This document shows positions 22,753 to 33,966 of a stretch of DNA of 64,000 nt, piece by piece. The notes below the pieces were generated by a model, which was given only the letters and a program-made list of their open reading frames with translations, was not told the origin of the DNA and made no database searches. The translations under genes were made by a program, and so were the position numbers. Location: NCBI GenBank assembly GCA_032690845.1, contig CM064431.1:25984300-26048299 (forward strand), given 5' to 3'. Numbering within the stretch: the stretch's first letter is position 1; every line of letters starts with the position of its first letter. Source of the DNA: Eleusine coracana subsp. coracana. Lineage: Eukaryota; Streptophyta; Magnoliopsida; Poales; Poaceae.

Positions 22753-23980
22753 ACTGAATCCCTGTAGTGCGTCCCGTCGAAGCAACAGAGGAGGCACTAC
22801 TAGCCGGTACCTGCACAGAATTTTTACCTGAGCGCGTAGAAGGGGCAGGGGCCGATCTTGGTGCTGCAGAAACAACACTAGCTGGTGGGGGCGGCCGGAA
22901 AGATGGCTTAGGCAGCCCCGAAGTCCCCGTCGGCCGTGGTGGGTAGAAATTCCTGGACTTGCTGTACTCCTCAAAAGCCTGGAAAAGTCCCTGTGATTCT
23001 TTCTCTGCAAGCATAGCATACTGGAAACACTGATTGAGGGTATAAAATTCTTTATAATCAAGGATGTCCTAAATTTCTTTTCTCAAACCAGAATAAAAGC
23101 GGCAAATCTGATCCTCTACTTTTTCAACCACAGCACAACGAATCAAACCCTTCTGAAGCTCACTAAAATACTCCTAAACAGTTTTATCTCCTTGATCTAA
23201 ACGCTGTAGTTTATTACGAATTTCTCTATAAAAAGAAGGAGGAACAAAACAATCACACATTTCTACCTTAAGTTCTTCCCAAGTAGTAGGCAAATCGGTT
23301 TCAACAGCTAGACCACTCCACCAAACCATAGCAAAGTCCTTAAACTCACTAGTGGCTTGTCTAACTCTATGTTGTTCAGGAACAAGGTGGGCATTAAATT
23401 TTTGTTCTACCGTCATTTCCCAATCAAGGTAAGCATCACCATCGTACTGACCCGAAAACGAAGGAATTGAAAACTTAATTTTAGCATACGGATCATCTGG
23501 AGCATGGTTACCTTGTGTGCGACGGTTGTGGTTGTGGAAACCACCCATACCTTGAGGGTTACGTTGCAAACGACGTCATAACCTTGCGGTCCTTGTAGCT
23601 GACCTATCGACGGTGCCATCAGCCTTATACACCGTTGCTTCATCATGATCGTCTTCAACGTTGTTGTTGTTGGTGGTGTTGGTGTTGGTGTTGGTGTTGG
23701 TGTTGTTGTTGTTGTTGTTGTTGGTCTTATGAGCGGTCTCCAATTCGACAACCTGATCGGTTAGCTTAGAGACTCTCTTATCCAACCGCTCAATGCTTTC
23801 TCCCAGGTGAAGCTTGGTGACGGCATCGATGACGGCCCTAGTGATCGTCTCTGCCAAATCACTCTGAACCGCCTGCAAAGCCTTCTGTAACTGATTTTGG
23901 CTCACGCACTCATCCAATTTTGAGGGTGAAGCACCCTCCCCATTGCTTCCTGACATCAGAAACACCAAAACAGGAAACAA
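22753..23980 (-). pseudogene. Family-A gag
   Basis: The frame starts at Met 23980 or the downstream Met of MSGSNGEG. A heptad-rich helix (IERLDKRVSKLTDQVVELE) is followed by an Asn/Thr-rich tract and the capsid-like core (KIKFSIPSFSGQYDGDAYLDW, near 23490; WEELKVEMCDCFVP, near 23260). A CCHC zinc knuckle lies near 22753, but its first Cys is Tyr (YHRCHGLDHVQKDC), so zinc binding is probably lost. In-frame stops are TGA 23576-23578, TAG 23174-23176 and TAG 23069-23071, all readily explained by C-to-T changes. Confidence 0.88.
23655..23735. repeat. GTT/GTGTTG trinucleotide-type repeat in family-A gag
   Basis: The plus strand shows runs of GTT and GTGTTG. On the coding strand these give an Asn/Thr tract between the coiled coil and the capsid core. 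Confidence 0.9.
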
Positions 23981-24174
23981 AAAGTGAAGGTTATCCCTAC
24001 AAAACTACTAAGCAGTGGTGCCTCTCAACACAGCAAAAGTAAGCTTCTTGCAAAGCTCTTACAAAGTTTTGAAAACAACAAAGCGAAGGATACCAGGGAG
24101 AAGTGTTCCACGATTGCAAGGGTTACCAAATAACCTATGTACTGTCCAGAAGAAGTATGTAGAGCTAGGAAGAC

Positions 24175-24226
<52 letters not shown>

Positions 24227-25192
24227 TGGCACACAAATCAAAAATAGATAGTAAAGCTGAATAGGTGCCCAAATAACTTGTCCCTAGTTGCTGGTCTAAC
24301 TATGTCCTAGAACAGTAGTGATAGCAAAGAAGAAACAAAGAGACAAAGGGACACAGTCGATAACAGGGGGCTTAGTGTAAAATAGCCAAACTCAGAAATT
24401 CCAGGGGGCTAGATGGAATCCCAAATTTATTTTTTTTATTTTATTTTTTTGATATTTTTTTCCAACTCACTAACAAACAGGAAGAAACCACAAAATATTT
24501 CAGCTCAAACCGAGATAGGATGTGGCCTAAAGAAAATCTTGAAGTTTCAGAAAACGTCGGGTTTCAACTTGAATGAATTTTTTCTTTATCTTCCCGATTT
24601 GTTTTGATTTTTTTGACGAGGGCACACAGGGAGTAGCCTAGTATGGGTATGCTCAATTTTTCGTCAAGAATCTCCTGTAAAAATTTCAGCCAAAACGGAC
24701 AACCGAGCGAAAAGTTATGGCTGTTTTACCGAAGGGGTGTCGGAATCGGTTATGAAGAACCCGGGGGTTTGAGTGAAATCCGAGTCGGGCTTGGGGTCGG
24801 GTAGGGATTTTTTTTGGCGAGGTGGATGCAGTGGAAAGTGGAATTTATGAAAATTGGTCCGAGGTCATGAGGGTAGGTTTAGGGTGGGATTAGGATGGGC
24901 GTGTTGATCAATCAACCCTAGCACACAAAGCTGACAAAACCGAGGATGGTGAAGGGGATGGCGGCTAGATTTGTAAGGGAAACAGTACTGATGACAAAAA
25001 CACAAACTAAACCAGCGACTAAACAAGAACTAGGGCACAAACTCAACACTACGGACTCTGAAATTGAAATATGCAAAGGCTAAACACGTGGTTATGGGTG
25101 GGGGAAAAAAAAATTTTGGTATTTTTAGTGGACGATAGGAAGAACACGAAAACAAAACTAAAGGGTGGTGTGAACCTGATGGTGCACCTGAA
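23981..25192 (-). other. Leader of the family-A element
   Basis: About 1.2 kb between the primer site and gag. It is non-coding, contains the AT microsatellite, and shows no captured sequence that I recognise. Confidence 0.7.
24178..24223. repeat. (AT)n microsatellite, about 46 bp
   Basis: An uninterrupted AT dinucleotide run in the family-A leader, likely to vary in length between individuals. Confidence 0.95.
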
Positions 25193-25204
25193 GCTCTGAT
25201 ACCA
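25193..25204 (-). promoter_or_regulatory. Primer-binding site of family A (initiator Met-tRNA type)
   Basis: TGGTATCAGAGC on the minus strand lies two bases inside the 5' LTR and matches the plant initiator Met-tRNA 3' end complement. It would prime minus-strand synthesis. Confidence 0.92.
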
Positions 25205-25206
25205 CT

Positions 25207-26129
25207 TGATGTGAACAAGGGTTCCCGATCTTCTGATAGGTTCTGATAATCTTGATTAAGGCGGAGGCGATACACAAATCGATCCGGCTTCCGAACGACA
25301 CGTTCTAAACCCCGCAATCGCAGCATAACGTCTCCTCTGGTTATCAACCGTTAAAGAATGATTGACCTCGCCGAGAAGGCTTATCCTTGCCTGCAAATCA
25401 AGAACACAAGCAAGAACAAAGAAGAATGCAACCAAATTTGCAAGTATACGATGAATCTCACAAGTTGGGGTCTCACAAACCGATCAAACGGCAAAACTGT
25501 TATCAACAGAATAATCTAAGCAAAAACCCGAACCCTAATGGTGCGGTGGCGGCTGTATATGAGGACCCTAGGGTCATGCAAGACCCTCTGGACGCGCCCC
25601 TAATTGGGCTCAACTAGATACAAAGCCCAAAGGCCAAAAATAGGCGACGTAGCACCGACCCAGATTCTGGACTCTCTCTTATTTTGATGATTCCCGATGA
25701 CTCCGGATGAATTTTGACATGAGGCCGGCGGCATTAGAAATGTCTTCTCCTTATCTTTCCGTGCATATGTAGAACGTCCAAATCGGAGTCCGTATGCGTC
25801 CTGGGCGACTATTTTAGTACAGACTGGTCCTGGGCCCCGAAACAGACTCGAAGTCGGTTTTGATTGGGCCTCCACTTTAGCTTCCAAGCCCTTCCTGGTC
25901 CTCCACGTTCCCAACTCCTTCTCCCATCATCTCCTGGTCCTCCCCATGGTTTCTAATTATAAAATAATCATTAGGTAGCAAACCATTCTCAAAAGTAACA
26001 TATAGCAAAGAACGTAGGAACGAGCTCACCTCAAAATTTAGTTGTCGTGCACGAGCTCTAGTCATTGGACCTTGCAAGTCCAGATTTGGAGGAGTGTTGT
26101 GTGTATCCATAGGAGTGATGTCCTCATCA
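25207..26129 (-). repeat. Family-A 5' LTR
   Basis: 923 bp with TG...CA borders (plus strand TGATGTGAAC at 25207; CCTCATCA ending 26129). It pairs with the 3' LTR at 18361-19282 and differs from it by about 4-5%, with one 1-bp indel, by hand count. Confidence 0.95.
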
Positions 26130-26548
26130 ATTGTGGACGGATCGGAATGAATTTTAACATAGGACCGGTTGGGTTGGAAATGCCTTTTTGTTATATTTCC
26201 AAGCATATATACAACATCCAAATCTAAGTCCGTATGTATCCTGGGCGTCCGTTTTAGTGCAGACTGGTCCTGGGCTCCGAAACAGACTCGAAGTCGGTGT
26301 TCATTGGGCCTCCATCTTGGCTTGGACGTCCTTGCTAGCCCATCACGCCTCCAATCACCTCCCTAGCTATTTCATCATCATCTCAATGGTTCCTAACAAC
26401 AATTAATTCATTAGATAGCAATCTATTGTCAAAACCACATAATAAAAACATTAGAAACGATCTCACCTGTAAATTCAGGTGATGCACATGAACTTTCATC
26501 TTAGTTGGAGGAGTGTTGTATATATCCATGGGTATGATGTACTCATCA
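26130..26548 (-). mobile_element. Family-B LTR, 5' half (continuation of 17876-18360)
   Basis: The sequence resumes the family-B LTR after the family-A insertion, starting with the duplicated ATTGT, and ends at the LTR start (TGATGTACTCATCA on the plus strand). The purine-rich minus-strand tract AAAAGGGGGAGAA adjoins it at 26549, so this is a 3' LTR. About 60 bp of internal sequence (coding for DSRTTLIQK) remain up to 26607 before the similarity ends. Confidence 0.88.
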
Positions 26549-26607
26549 TTCTCCCCCTTTTGAATTAGAGTCGTCCTCGAATTAGTGTCATGTGTGCGTG
26601 CAATCAA

Positions 26608-27690
26608 AGCAACCTCGCAAGCCTCACAAGACTGCTGTTGGTAGTCGTAAATTCCCTTTTTTGACTACCAATATAACATGAAAAGGTGGATCTTAACTAA
26701 TAATGTAATGAAAATAATCTTTGTACTCATGAGTTCCATAAGTTTTGGTGAAATATGTGGTTACAGGTGCTACAGGGTCAGAATATGCAAAAACATGTGA
26801 AAAATGTGAAAATACCATGTCGGCCGATCACGGCTATGAAACAACCGTTTTCTGACAGCCGACAGGGTTGTTAATAGCTAGAATCAGCACCCGGTCAGGT
26901 CATCACCAAGTAAAAATGTCAACCGGCCGGATCATAAGCTATCACCACCCAGTAGGGTGAATCAAGTATTCAATCAATTCCCAGTCGTACGACAACACGA
27001 CCTAGGACCACCGGCCGATTTAGACCTTAAACCCCTCACCCAGCCGACATGCAAACACCATCACCATGAACAAACAACAAGCGCCACGCTGCAGGAATGT
27101 ATTAGAATAGGGAGTGAGAGTGAGTGGTATAAGTTCGGGAGGGAGCCAGGGATGTCGGCTCCTTCTCCACCTTGTGCCTCGGGGATGATTCTCCACCAAG
27201 AGTAGAGTCACCGTCCTTCGGCCAGGTAACATGTAGACATTCTTTTGTTCATTTAATCATTGAAGCTTTCTTTATTTATATCTTGTTTACGGGTTCTTAG
27301 TCCATGTTAGATAAAGTCTTTTACTTTACTTGACTATGGTTACTCTGCCTTTAGTTCACAAGGTTAGAGTAGTAATTGTAAGTGTATACGTGGTGTATAG
27401 ACTTAGAATTATCTAAGTTTGCTGCCAACCCCACGGGCTGTGTGGTCGGTAGTTAGGTGGTGACAGCACTGACCTATCCTTTGTATTCCACCATGTTCAG
27501 GTTCGGCTCATAGGTGTTGATGGTAGTTATCCTTCTCTTTTGTTCACTAGAATTAGATTAGGATAGAATTTCACTTCTCGTTCCCCATGGATTTGATACC
27601 TTGGAATACTCCCGAGTGAAGGCTACATCGGCATCTGTGCACTTGCGGATTTCTCTGTTAGGCATAAGAATCACCAATAGCTACGGAGGC
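26608..27690 (+). other. Non-coding LTR-like stretch, possibly the end of an Athila-type LTR and leader
   Basis: There is no coding block. The part near 27600-27690 (ATTTGATACCTTGGAATACTCCC, then GTGCACTTGCGGATT) resembles the ends of some large grass gypsy LTRs, which suggests plus orientation. CCGGCCG-type motifs near 26820-27060 recall those at 16800. I could not find either LTR border. Confidence 0.35.
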
Positions 27691-28420
27691 GAGGGACATA
27701 GAGGCATTAGAACTTGCTCATTCTAATTTGTGCGAGATGAATGGCGAATTGACTAGATACTTCATGACTTTTATAGACGACTGTACTAGATATTGCTATG
27801 TGTATTTGTTGAAATCAAAAGATGAAGCATTGCAATGTTTTAAAATCTATAAAGCTGAAGTAAAAAACCAACTTGAAAGGAAAATGAAACATTTAAGATC
27901 CGACCATAGAGGAGAATATCTTTCTAATGAATTTTCTGAATTCTATGGGGAACATGGAATTATTTATGAGAGGACACCGCCTTACTCCCTTGAATCCAAT
28001 GGAATTGCTGAAAAGAAAAACCTCACTCTAACTGACTTGGTTAACGCCATGTTAGAGACAGCTGGTTTATCTAAAAAATGGTGGGGTGAGGCGATTTTGA
28101 TAGCGTTTCATGTCCTCAATAGAGTTCCCACAAAGGATAAAGAAATTACACCATTCGAGGAATGGCATAAGAAAAGATTAAATCTTTCATATTTGCGCAT
28201 ATGGGGTTGTTTGGCCATGGTGAATGTGCCAATCAACAAGAAGCATAAAATTGGACCAAAAACTGTTGACTGTATTTTTCTGGGTTATGCTACAAATAGT
28301 GTGGGCTATAGATTTTTAATTATGAAATCTGGAGTACCAAACATGTCAGTGGGTACAATTTTAGAGTCCAGAGATGCTACATTTTTTGAGAGTCAATTTG
28401 CTTTTAAAAATACATCTAAT
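27691..28420 (+). pseudogene. Ty1/copia integrase fragment (plus-strand copia element)
   Basis: An open frame (to 28447) has the copia integrase core: FMTFIDDCTRYCYVYLLKSK (first Asp), HLRSDHRGEYLSNEF (second Asp), and PYSLESNGIAEKKNLTL (the Glu region). WWGEAILIAFHVLNRVPTK and LRIWGCLAMVN, typical of copia pol, follow. It starts abruptly near 27690 without protease or gag. At about 28420 it meets a second copia element on the opposite strand. The rest of this element (RNase H) reappears at 32615. RT is missing. Confidence 0.85.
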
Positions 28421-28979
28421 CATGAATCTTCACAATGTTGGTCTTGAATTCATTCGTTGCTCTTCTTGCAAACATTCTGAAAATATCACTTGCTTAAGAC
28501 TTGTTCACAAGAAACAAGATCCAAGTGTATCTCATGAAGTCATCCACAATCACCAAGAAATATAGGTTCCCTCCCAGACTCTTGTAATGTGTTGGCCCAA
28601 ATAAGTCTATGTGCAAGAGCTCTAGAGGACGAGATGTAGACATGAAAGACTTGGTGGGATGTCAAGATGCAACATGCTTTCCAGCCTGACAAGCACTGCA
28701 CAGTTTGTCCTTCTCAGAGGTCACAACCTTGATTCCTGCAACTAGATTCCTCTTGACCACTTTGGTAAGCTAATTCATTCCAACATGTGTCAGTCTTCTA
28801 TGCCACAACCATCCTTTAGTTGCCTTAGTGAAGAGACAAGTGCTTGGTGGCATATTGCTTGATCTGAAGTCCATGACATACAGGTTTCCATGCCTTACAC
28901 CATGGAATACTAGCCCTTTCTTTGCATTTTCAATCATTGCACCATCCTTATCAAATGCGCACTTGAAATCCACATACAA
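28421..28979 (-). pseudogene. Copia GAG-pre-integrase and integrase start
   Basis: KGLVFHGVRHGNLYVMDF and WLWHRRLTHVGMN (28979-28770) give the GAG-pre-integrase domain with the H of the zinc-binding site. CSACQAGKH follows near 28690, and LLHIDLFGPT and YFLVIVDDF near 28600-28550 hold the first part of the integrase core. A stop falls near 28770. The sequence ends near 28420, just before the second catalytic Asp would be expected. Confidence 0.75.
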
Positions 28980-29275
28980 AGTTGACCAATAGACAGGAGG
29001 TTGAAGTTGAGGGTTTCCACAAGAAAGACCTTGGAGAGATGGAGGTCCTTAGTAATGGCCACTTTGCCTGATCCACTGACTCTCCCTTTTGAGTTCTCCC
29101 CAAAAGTCACCTTCTCACTGTCTTCGTCTTCATCAATGTTGGTGAACATGGTCAGCTTCCCAGTTATATGTTGGGTGCACCCACTGTCAAGAATCCAATG
29201 AGTATCTCCACTCTTGTAGTTGACCCTGGTGGTAGCGATAAGACAAGCACTAGAGGAAGAAGGGTTTGTATCCAA
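28980..29275 (-). pseudogene. Copia protease
   Basis: HWILDSGCTQHITG, near 29190, is the copia aspartic protease active site (DSG). KVTFGENSKGRVSGSGK and FNLLSIGQLC follow, the normal continuation of the copia protease region. It is open within an ORF of 113 codons (28934-29275). The frame shifts before the GAG-pre-integrase. Confidence 0.85.
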
Positions 29276-29299
29276 AGCATTACTTGACTGACTAGCACT

Positions 29300-29880
29300 A
29301 ACCTTATCACGTCAAGCAATAAGTCCATCCTCATAGATAGGGATTCTTGTAATCCTTCCTGAAGTCTCCTTCTGATGGGATAGTGAGGAGCCCAATACCT
29401 CCAATGACCATCCCCCATGTGCACATTGTCGAGGGTGATGTAGTAGTGAGGAGGATCATAGAGGCCAGTGACGTGCTCAAGCACGTGTCCCACTTGTGAG
29501 TGGAGCACAAGTATCATCTCCATTGCCCTCTCAATTAAGAGCTCATGCCTTCTGTTGACTACCTCCTCAAGTAAGAAACCCCTCTCAGGAGTTGTGATTT
29601 GCAAGAGGACTCTATCAATCACTTCATATGATGGGATCCTCCGTAGACCTCTGAATGAGTTTATCCTACACACAAGATCATAAATGCTCAAGAGAGTATC
29701 ACATAGGTCAACATTTGGATTTCTCACAAATTCACCAAGTTGAAAGATGAGATTTTGTTGGTGAGCTCGACGAAGATGCCAAAGTCGATATTGTGGCGGA
29801 GGACGAGGAGGCGTCGGAGCCGTAGTGGTGAGATTGATCATCTCCAATGATTGTGTGAGCATTGTTGTTGGTGCTCCCAC
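29300..29880 (-). CDS. Unknown 190-odd-codon ORF between copia gag and protease
   Basis: A minus-strand frame opens with Met 29880 and stays open to 29164; its last part overlaps the protease in another frame, so the meaningful part is about 29880-29300. The predicted protein has normal composition and helix-like segments (LLEEVVNRRHELLIERAMEMIL), a Pro-rich start and a His/Tyr/Trp-rich stretch. I recognise no domain. It sits where the gag zinc knuckle should be, and no CCHC motif is seen in the gag. It could be a captured gene fragment or a family-specific gag extension. Confidence 0.4.
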
Positions 29881-29946
29881 TACACCAATGCGTTGTCCAT
29901 CCGAAGTGCTTGGAGTATAACTTTAAATGACACTTGGGGTCGAGCT

Positions 29947-30651
29947 TCATGAAGCGCCTGATGAAGAGCTTGGTGTAGGTCTTGATCTGAAGGGGTTGTA
30001 GAAGCTGCTGCAAGGCAATCTTGTGGAGGGATCAAAGAAGTTTGCGTTGGAAGCTACTTCTTTCCCTTTTCTTGAGGATGCTCCCCTGTTCGTCTTGGAA
30101 GTCATCTCCCCCTTCCAGCTTGCGGTGATCTTCTCATCCTCAAAGAGCAACCCAATCACATGCTCGACAGAGAGACCCTTCTCCATGATGAGATCAAGGG
30201 TGATGTAGAGGAGCTTGCTGGTAGGGAGCAAGGTGAGGATCTTCTCGACTATCACATTTTTGGGAAGCTCAAAATTAGTCGCTCCAATCTTGTCCACAAT
30301 ATCTCACAAGCGAATAAGAGAGTCAAGTAAGTCCTTATTCTTATTAGCATGAAAAGCAAAGAACTCCTCAACAAGTGTATCACTAGCATGACCACTAAAA
30401 GACTCACAAGTATCATCAGCACTAGTCATACAAGAAGAGAAAGCAAGATCAAGAGAGCCAACATCATCAATCATCACATTAGGCACACTAGGAGAGCAAC
30501 CTATCAAATCAGCACTAGTAGAATCTAGGCACTCACTAGAACTGGGCACATCCACAAGTGTGTCCATCAGCTCATCTGGAATCATGGCATTTAGGTAGCT
30601 TTTCAAGCGATCCTTCCATAAGCCATGACTTGTGTCTGAATGGGATGACAT
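29947..30651 (-). pseudogene. Copia gag
   Basis: One frame from Met 30651 runs to 29947 with a TGA stop at 30301-30303. The N-terminal part is Ser/Asp-rich (SHSDTSHGLWKDRL; acidic middle). The second part has KNVIVEKILTLLPTSKL, a block typical of copia gag proteins, followed by a Ser/Lys/Arg-rich tail. It lies about 55 bp downstream of the primer site, as expected. The stop makes it a pseudogene. Confidence 0.7.
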
Positions 30652-30706
30652 CCCAACTTAATACAGTCACTACTCAAGGCGGTTAAGGTCTATGATGAGC
30701 ACTTGG

Positions 30707-30718
30707 ATCTGATACCAC
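30707..30718 (-). promoter_or_regulatory. Copia primer-binding site
   Basis: Minus strand TGGTATCAGATCC, next to the LTR end, matches the first ten bases of the initiator Met-tRNA complement. Confidence 0.8.
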
Positions 30719-30719
30719 T

Positions 30720-32614
30720 TGAAAGGATCGAGTGACCGAGAGGGGGGCCTGAATCGGGAACTCAAACTATGTACCTATTTTGCCAACTACTAAAACCGAC
30801 CACTCAAAACAACTCCTACACAAATCTAGTGGTGATCACACTAACAAGATAATACTGTGAAAGGAAAGACAACCTATGCATACTAGTGGATCACACACGA
30901 GGCACACGACTCCTATGCAGCTAGTAATCAAAGAACACCCGGAAGCACAAAACAAGCTGGCAAAGGAGCCTACTCATGCAAAGCTACTAAATCAACAAGC
31001 ACATAGAAAGCACATAAGACTGAGTAGCACGATACATACTAGGGTGATCAAACAAGCCAAAGCAACTCCTATACATGCTAGTGATCAAGTATGAAGCAAG
31101 TAAAGAAGCCTATTCATGCAAGTCTACTAGGTAGTCAACTAGAGCAAGGTAAGCACATAAGCATGAATAGCACGGTAAGTAATGCATCATAGTAAGGAGT
31201 AGAGTAAGAGATGGATCGTGATATTTTCTGAGGTCTTGGAAGGATGGCGCCTTCCCCTACTCCTCGTTGGACCACTCCCATCGGAGTCCCGGTCCCTCCC
31301 GCCACCAATGTGGAGTTCTCACCCATGAGCCCGCAATCACTCCCGGAGTGAAGACACGGTGCTCGTCACCGCTGCCACCAAGGCACAAGCTCGCCTCCCT
31401 CAAGAACTTGCCGGACACCCCGAGTCGACACGGGCGCTCACTAGCGATGCCCCTTTCACCGCCGGGCTAAAACCGTGTACAAACGTGTGACGGCCTTTAC
31501 AATCGATCATGATAGGCTCGATCACCGACACCTAACCGGTCTAGGTCTCACCATAGACCAAGAGGAACAACCTAGATCACACCCTCAAGGACACTTAGCC
31601 TTAGATGTGCAAGATCACTCCTTGCTACTCTTACTAGCGCTCTCAAGATATGCAATATCTCCTCCTAGTGCTCTCCACTTTTCCTCTTGGCTCCCACCAA
31701 ATGCTCCAACCAATTCCACTAGCCAAGAGAGATTTCTAAGACTCCAGCAATGAAGGTATATAGGCTTCCAACATCCAACTAGTCGTTGCTCCACGAAGTC
31801 AGCTTTCTGGGACAATTGACCGGACTGTCCGGTCACTGCCTGACCGGACCATTCGGTCACTACAATCCTTGGGACTAACGGCTCTACCCCTGCTGATCTC
31901 TTACTGACCGGACCGTCCAGTCAGCTGACCAGACCGTCAGGTCAGACTTTCTCTCTCCATTCCAGAGAGCTCCCAATTTGCGTCCTCTCTGTCTCGCCAC
32001 GTCTCCATACAGACCGGACCGTCCGGTCTACTGATCGGACTATCCAGTCACTATTGATCCCTACGTAGACAAATTCCTCAAAATGCTCTCTGTCCACTTA
32101 GTGACCGTACAGTCCGGTCTCCATTGACCCCTCTGTCTGGTCACTTCGTCCAGAAGCTGAAACTCCTCGTCCTCGCTTGACTTTATTTTCCGGCTTCTCC
32201 GAACAGCTCCTTGACTTCTCCATTGTCACCTAGTGCCTGTCATTTCACTGAGCAACCTTGCACATCACCGACTAGACATGACCTAAGAGAAATGACCTAG
32301 ACCCCCTTGATAGTCCGGTTTTTCCTATGAACTCAAAGCCCTAACAACTAGACAGGTGTTCCCAACACTTGCTCCATAGCTTTTCCTTAGCTTTGATCCA
32401 TCTCCATCAACCCTTGGACTCCATCAAGCTCACAAGCCTCCATGCTTGCGGTCATAGTCTTCAATCTCCAAGGCCGCCGTCAACAATGATCATAAGGTAG
32501 AAAATGTTTCCTACATGAACAACACTCGTGTAGACATTAGTCATATTTCATGTTTGTCATTCATCACCAAAACATTCATACCTCAGGGTGACCTCAATGG
32601 TCATGATCCTTACA
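30720..32614 (-). repeat. Copia 5' LTR, 1.9 kb
   Basis: Plus-strand borders are TGAAAGGATCGAG at 30720 and CATGATCCTTACA ending 32614, an imperfect inverted pair with TG...CA ends. The primer site adjoins the low end. Several ACCGGACCGTCCGGTC-type palindromic motifs recur at about 31800-32150. A partial copy of the same LTR is at 52085-53310. Only one LTR of this element remains, so age cannot be estimated. Confidence 0.8.
31800..32150. repeat. Cluster of GACCGGACxGTCCGGTC palindromes inside the copia LTR
   Basis: Imperfect copies of CCGGACnGTCCGGTC recur about every 40-100 bp (for example near 31820, 31840, 31910, 32020 and 32110). Each is itself nearly palindromic. They may be regulatory repeats of the LTR U3 region. 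Confidence 0.7.
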
Positions 32615-33370
32615 GGTTACACTTCTACAATCCCACTGTGTGGAGAAGGTCTTAAGTCATTTTGGGTATAGCGACTGCAAACCTACTCCCACGCATTATG
32701 ACCCTAGTGAGCTATTGAGGAAAAACCAGAAAATAGTAAGGGATCAATTAAGATATTCCCAAATCCTTGGTTTGCTTGTGTACTTGGCTAGCGCCACGAG
32801 GCCTGACATCTCGTTTGCTATGAGCAAACTGAGTCGGTTTGTGTCAAACCAGGGAGATGATCACTAGCATGCTATTGAGAGAGTAATGCGCTATCTTAAG
32901 GGTACTACAAACTATGGCATTCACTATTCCGGGTACCCGAGAGTACTAGAGGGTTATTGTGATGCAAACGGGATATCTTGATGCTGATGAGATGTATGCT
33001 ACAAGTGGATATGTGTTTCTACTTGGAGGTGGTACTGTTTCCTGGAAGTCTTGCAAGCAGACCATCTTAACAAGATCAACCATGAAAGCAGAACTTATAG
33101 CTTTGGATACCGTCAGCATTAAGGCTGAGTGGCTTCGTGATTTCCTTATGGACTTACCAGTGGTTGAAAAACCAATACCATCTATTTCCATGAACTATGA
33201 CAATCAGACAGTGGTAGTCAAGGTGAACAGTTCTAAGGATAACATGAAATCCACAAGGCATATAAAAGGTGGCTAAAATCTATCAGAAAATTAAGGAACT
33301 CCAGAGTTATAGTGTTGGATTATATCCATATGTCTAAGAATCTAGCAGACTAATTCTCCAAGGGGCTATC
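32615..33370 (+). pseudogene. Copia RNase H (second part of the plus-strand copia element)
   Basis: From the junction the frame reads ...HCVEKVLSHFGYSDCKPTPT, then YLASATRPDISFAMSKLSRF, a stop near 32863, RYLKGTTNYGIHYSGY, a frame change near 32955, and YATSGYVFLLGGGTVSWKSCKQTILTRSTMKAELIAL. The last is the copia RNase H with its Glu. NSKDNMKSTRHIK and a NLADxFSKGL block follow. Together with the integrase at 27691-28420 this is one element lacking RT. It ends just upstream of the 3' untranslated part. Confidence 0.85.
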
Positions 33371-33966
33371 ACGTAATGTGATAGATAGTGCATCGAGTGA
33401 GATGGGCTTGAGACCCACTTGATAGACTATTATAGTGGTAACCTGTTCTATGTTACCGGAGATCCTGTGAAATAGAATGGCGAAAGCAGTTAGTAATAGT
33501 CTGAGAGGAAAGACCCTTAACCGGTCTATCTCTGATGTACTTCTTTCCTAATACTGTAAGACAGGCTGGTTTTACCCCTAATGTGTTTCAAATGGCTTAT
33601 GAGAAGCAAAGATATCATTCTACAGGATATCATTTGAGGACCACACCTATATGAGTCCGGCTGCTAGTCATAGTCTGTGCGATGGTGGGAACCTCTAAAT
33701 GCTCATGAATAGGCCAGGAGTATGACTTATATGCTCCAAATCAGAGGGGATGCTTTTTGGCAACCTAGTATCAGTAAAGGACCCAGGTAAAACCTTTTTG
33801 CACAAAACTTACAATTCAAGGCTTAGTCCATTGCTCAGTTGTGAAAAGGCGTAACCTTTGTTCTAGGTGAAAGTTCAACTTAACAGTCTCCATTGAAACA
33901 CTGATATATCAAATGAGAGAAAGCTTTTTGAGAGCATTTTCTATGAGCACAGGACTTGGTGGGGAT
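33371..33966 (+). other. 3' untranslated part and purine tract of the plus-strand copia element
   Basis: Non-coding sequence between the pol end and the LTR. It finishes with a G-rich tract (TTGGTGGGGAT) abutting the LTR, consistent with the polypurine tract. Confidence 0.65.

Larger units (their letters stand above)
18361..26129 (-). mobile_element. Complete family-A Ty3/gypsy element (CRM-like), 7.77 kb, inactive
   Basis: All structural parts are present on the minus strand: 5' LTR 25207-26129, primer site 25193-25204, leader, gag-pol, purine tract 19283-19295, and 3' LTR 18361-19282. Both flanks carry ATTGT (18356-18360 and 26130-26134), a perfect 5-bp target duplication. By hand count the LTRs differ at about 40 of 922 sites (4-5%), which suggests insertion within the last couple of million years under usual grass rates. 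The pol frame runs into the 3' LTR with a GPMTRARA motif, a feature of the CRM clade of chromoviruses. Stops and deletions in gag-pol make it non-autonomous today. Confidence 0.95.
28421..32614 (-). mobile_element. Minus-strand Ty1/copia element, 3' half deleted
   Basis: On the minus strand: 5' LTR 30720-32614, primer site 30707-30718, gag 30651-29947, an unusual ORF 29880-29300, protease 29275 to about 29000, and the GAG-pre-integrase and start of integrase to about 28420. RT, RNase H and the 3' LTR are missing. It sits inside the plus-strand copia element, with its 5' LTR end abutting an in-frame part of that element's RT/RNase H at 32615. One deletion at the left junction could have removed both this element's 3' half and the host element's RT. 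Confidence 0.8.

Noticed and set aside
22382..22831. A 149-codon plus-strand ORF in family A
   Set aside because: Opposite strand to the gag-protease frame that is clearly coding there.
18361..26129. Two separate solo LTRs instead of one full element
   Set aside because: The purine tract, primer site, ordered gag-pol and the shared ATTGT duplication across the whole unit show one complete insertion.
29468..29683. A plus-strand ORF antisense to the unknown copia ORF
   Set aside because: Short and explained as a shadow of the longer minus-strand frame.
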